Source: Dallia pectoralis
Taxonomy: Eukaryota; Chordata; Actinopteri; Esociformes; Umbridae
DNA length: 64,000 bases
Direction: 5' to 3'
Assembly: GCA_029465975.1 (NCBI GenBank)
Contig: CM055743.1
Coordinates: forward strand, 18,147,507-18,211,506
Below, piece after piece: positions 48,298 through 64,000 of the stretch (position 1 is its first letter; each line of letters begins with the position of its first letter). Both the position numbers and the translations under genes were made by a program. A model generated the notes under the pieces. That model was not told where the DNA came from. It did not search any database and saw only the letters and a program-made list of their open reading frames with translations.

Positions 48298-49711
48298 CAA
48301 ATGCCTGACAGTTCTGGCCAACATTTAATGCTCGGATGAGATTGATTCACTGTGCACTGTAAGTTCACTAAAATAAATACATCCGTTGGCTTTCAAATTC
48401 TTCTATTTCCCACCCGAAACAGGCACTTATTCATTTGTTTATTATTCACCCCATTTACTAAACGGTTTTTCGAAATATATATATAGTATTCAACCTTCAA
48501 ATTAACTTTCAACATAAGTTATTTCTGTGGGATCAATCCACTTTTATCAGTATTCTGTCTTTGCTGTCCCATGTTCTAGTCTAATCCCAACTAATCCCAA
48601 CTACCCACATATTTAGTTACTTTAAACATAGAACCTGTCTGTTGCTTTAGACACTTATTGCACTAAAAGATTTCATGACATGGTCAGTTCCTTACTCAAG
48701 AAACGACTAAACGAACAGTGCTACGTTGATGGAAACGGATGTTAAATAAGGCTGACCTCATAAAAAGCAAAAGGTGTATTAAAACTGAAAAGCTAAATGC
48801 TACGACAGGGAACTCTAGAAGTTTCCAAGGAGTTTCATGAAGCAGCCAGTGTGGATATTCTAACAGTACTTCTCAAACAATCTCTAAAACAATGGCTCTT
48901 CGTGGCTGTATGAAAGAAAAAATAAAATATATGTATATATTGTTGAGATGTGTGTGTAAATATATATATATATATAGAGTGCAATGTTGATCTGTGGTGC
49001 AATGACTGTAAGTCACGGTTGGCTAAAGAGAGGGAACCACAACTAGACGAGCAGCTTAGTCGTAGAAAAAAAGATCATAGCTGCGATTGGCAAGCGTTCT
49101 GGATGAGATGGTTACGTATCGCCATGGTTACGTATCGCCATGGATACTCAGACGACTACGAAACATGCAAGAACACACCAGATAACAGTGACAGGTTGAC
49201 TGACACGTGTCAGGAGCAGAATTGATCAGATTATGGGGTTAAAAGAACCAAACCGGTCCTGGTTGGGCCGACGCACGCCACTACCTAACCACACCTACCT
49301 AACCACACACCTGATCCCCCGTCGATTCCTTGCTCACGTTTCCGTGCGCTGTCACGTTGAAGGGAATACGAAGCGAAAGTATAGCTGCTGCCCCGTCAAC
49401 AAAAAATAACCGGTGCGACGAGGGTGTGATCTGCGGAGTCGAGCACGTTTCAGATCATTAACTATGAATTTGAGAAACACTGCAGAGGGTTATGGGACAG
49501 GAGGCCGCTGGCTTTATATTGCATAACCTTGCCGGGCCGTCCTTCAGCTGTGTTTTTGTGTCGTTGTCCAGAACAGCGTGTCCTTAATGTCGTCGTGTCA
49601 GGACCAAAGCAGCACCGGCCCGGGGTCCGGCGGCGAGGCAGACCAGACTGAACCCCACTGACGGGGGGTGATGGGACGCTGGCGATCGGTCGGAAAGCGC
49701 CGTTCAAGCCG

Positions 49712-61800
<12,089 letters not shown>

Positions 61801-63865
61801 TCATGAGGTCTCTGTCCGGATGCTCCCCGGCTCCCAGTGGTCAAATCTCGGACACTTTCACCCAGCCCAGTCGCACCCGCCTTGAGATGTTCCACCCAAC
61901 CACCCTCTCTCCTTCTCCCTCTCTCTCCAGCCCACACCCCGGCTTCAGTAATCCGGCTGATGTGGACACGGGCCGCTCGGAGGTCTCCTTCACCCGGAGG
62001 TCTTCTGAGATTGGCCCCCGTTGTCAAATGGCACAGGCTGATCAATGTAGTCCCTCTGGAGCATAAATATGTATATTGTAACAATTCTATTTCTATATTT
62101 AAATAAACAAATATATCCTCGAAGTCAGTCTGAAAAAAAATATTTCCCAGAGCCTCGGAGACGAGCGACCGATCCTATTCCTGAACGTTTATAAATCTAT
62201 CTAAATTGTTCCGATGATAATAAAAACTTTTAAACGTTTAATTGACTTCCTCCGGATGTTTTAACGGGGTCCCTCTGCCGCTCTTTCGGTGTCGTTCTCC
62301 CGGCAAATAGGGGCTTTCACTCCGGTGAGGCTCCAATCTGCAACCGGTCTTTCTCTCTCTGTGTGGCCCTCTCTCTAGCTCCGCCTATCCCCGGAAAGGA
62401 AATGCGACCGGAAATACGTCGTCACTTCCTGGAACCCTCGATCATCACTGTATACCCGAAACCATGGTTACTATTATAACAATAACAACAGTGATATTGT
62501 GTTTGAGGTGTTCCATGTCATTTATCTAATGCTTCATCATCTGGATGTCGGTCTTCTTCACCTTCCAGTCACTTCCTTAATTAATTGCATTTCATTATTT
62601 ATTTTGTTTGTCAATATATAACAAGTATAACCTGTACTAGTCTGGGTTTTACTATTCCTCATATTTTGGCCTACATGATGTCTAGGATATTTTTTTAAGT
62701 AAAGCAGCCTACATTTTGTATGATGAAAAACAACTGTCAGTTATCTTGTTTTGCCTGTGACTCAGTGGAACAAACTTGTTTTGTCTGGTGACTCTTTCTG
62801 TGATAGCAAATTCAGCACTCAGTATCAGAACAAAGCAAAGAAAATTGATTTCTACTAGATCTTCGCACTAGAGGCCCAGGGAGACAATTGTAAATGTCTG
62901 CCTCTCCAGCAGTTCATTTAGCATTTTTCAAATGTCCAGTAGTCCTTACAATTTAATGCAACCAATTGGATTGCAATGTTTACACACACTGCACATTGCT
63001 AATATAATTTAAATTTAAATATAGATTTTTGAAAAATCCGTATTCAATATGAATGAGGATCAAAACATGTACCAGGAGGTAAACTATGGCTAAATAACGC
63101 CTCCACGTAACTTTCGATCAGTCATTTTCCACGTACTACTCCCAGCCTACAGAGGGCGCTGTGTTCAATTTCAACATTCGTTTTCTATTGACAATGACAA
63201 CTGAAGAAGAGAGCAGAAACCTTAGGATTTGCAGAAACTAGGTGCTACGACCATTTAGGTATTAACAGGTATTAACAGGGTGACATATTTCATGTTAGAA
63301 AGGTATGAATTGGCATGACTCAGTAGTTAGAGGCGTGAAACGTGTTATTTAGTTTATTTTTTGGTTTGTTTACGAAAACTTGGCGAGATGCATTTGCTTC
63401 AGGTGTGTGTTTATTCATGAGCTGGTGGTCCGTTTCGATTTTCCAAAATGTTCCATTGTAAATCCATAGTAGTTGTGTTGTGAATTTTGTATTTGACTTG
63501 ATAAATACAAATAAAAGTACATGAGGTTTGATTAATTGGTTATCAATGAAAAAACATTGACTATAATTAGTATGGAATACATTGAAATGTATTTGACAAA
63601 GGTACATTGTTAGTTTAAATGTGTAAATGTTACATCGCCCCCTAGAGTCCAAATCAGGCCGTGTGCAAAGAGTATACTTCTATATTTATAATGGGGGCTG
63701 AAATGTACAACATACCATGAGAAAGATCACAATACCAAGAATTTACCAGCCTTTTCACTCAAATTAGGTCTAATAAACAGTAAAACAACTATTATTTAAT
63801 GTGCATAAGATAAATGGTAAGCCTGTGATACTTTCACTAGTGAATATCTGGTGAAATTCAGCAAA
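61801..63865. other. ago3-olah divergent intergenic region
   Basis: ago3 reads leftward and olah rightward, so both 5' flanks lie here. The 61.8-62.45 kb part is GC-richer and should hold the ago3 5' UTR and promoter. The rest is AT-rich without recognisable exons. Confidence 0.5.
62230..62460 (-). promoter_or_regulatory. ago3: Likely ago3 promoter region
   Basis: A CpG-containing block with several ETS-type GGAA cores ('ggaaaggaaatgcgaccgga', 'tcacttcctggaa') and no TATA box, 430-660 bp upstream of the ago3 ATG. Inferred from composition, motifs and position only. Confidence 0.4.
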
Positions 63866-63992
63866 ATGGACAAAGTGCTCAACTGCTTCACTAAGCGACC
63901 CGAGGCGGTGGCCAGTTTGATCTGCTTCCCGTGGGCTGGAGGAGGCTCCATCCATTACGCACGCTGGGGAAAAATACTCACCTCTGTTGAAG
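63866..63992 (+). CDS. olah: S-acyl fatty acid synthase thioesterase / oleoyl-ACP hydrolase, first coding exon (partial)
   Basis: Type II thioesterase that releases fatty acids from the acyl carrier protein of fatty acid synthase (family knowledge). Only the first coding exon lies in the window: MDKVLNCFTKRPEAVASLIC, then FPWAGGGSIHYARWGKILTS. This matches the N-terminus of vertebrate OLAH (NCLYKNPEA...LICFPWMGGGS in human). The exon ends VEG-type with a gtaatg donor after 63992. The catalytic Ser/His residues are encoded downstream, outside the window. Confidence 0.88.
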
Positions 63993-64000
63993 GTAATGAA

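Overview
The window is ordinary vertebrate nuclear DNA: intron-rich genes with GT-AG splicing, AT-rich intergenic DNA, long microsatellites and teleost-type transposon remnants. Gene content and repeats point to a ray-finned fish. Several short dispersed repeats (such as the 'tagggtgccatttgg' type near 13.9 kb and the 'gcactacttttgaccag' type near 45 kb) look like families I associate with pike and salmonids, so a protacanthopterygian such as Esox is my best guess. That lineage call is inference.

Layout, left to right. A sodium-channel beta-1-like gene (scn1b-like, + strand, 3.2 to about 5.9 kb) runs tail-to-tail into naxe (- strand, 6.7-8.9 kb). lmna (lamin A, - strand, 10.1-15.0 kb, 12 coding exons) follows, then usf2 (+ strand, 17.7-22.5 kb). 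Next come three free-fatty-acid-receptor-like GPCR genes, all on the - strand, with intronless coding regions at 24.4-25.3, 28.3-29.3 and 32.5-33.5 kb. Two resemble FFAR2/3 and the third resembles FFAR1. tekt2 (- strand, 37.1-43.0 kb, 9 coding exons) and ago3 (- strand, 49.7-61.8 kb, 19 coding exons) come next. The window ends in the first coding exon of olah (+ strand, from 63.87 kb).

I built the lmna, naxe, usf2, tekt2 and ago3 models exon by exon. In each, exon phases join without a frameshift and the protein length is normal (lamin A 630 aa, NAXE 283 aa, USF2 324 or 339 aa, tektin-2 425 aa, AGO3 860 aa). These genes do not form one pathway. The neighbourhood is a mosaic of conserved linkage blocks: usf2 + FFAR cluster + scn1b (human 19q13), lmna + naxe (human 1q22), and ago3 + tekt2 (human 1p34).

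I found no new multi-gene system. The unusual material lies in the introns. A 39-bp minisatellite has grown inside a Tc1-type transposase relic in ago3. Tandem duplications have copied functional 5' splice sites in ago3 (53-bp unit) and usf2 (46-bp unit). There are two GC-AG introns and a possible in-frame 45-nt exon in usf2. A 238-bp inverted-repeat MITE-like element sits in ago3. A 2.5-kb, 31-bp minisatellite fills a tekt2 intron, and about 569 bp of apparently uninterrupted (CT)n lies between tekt2 and ago3.
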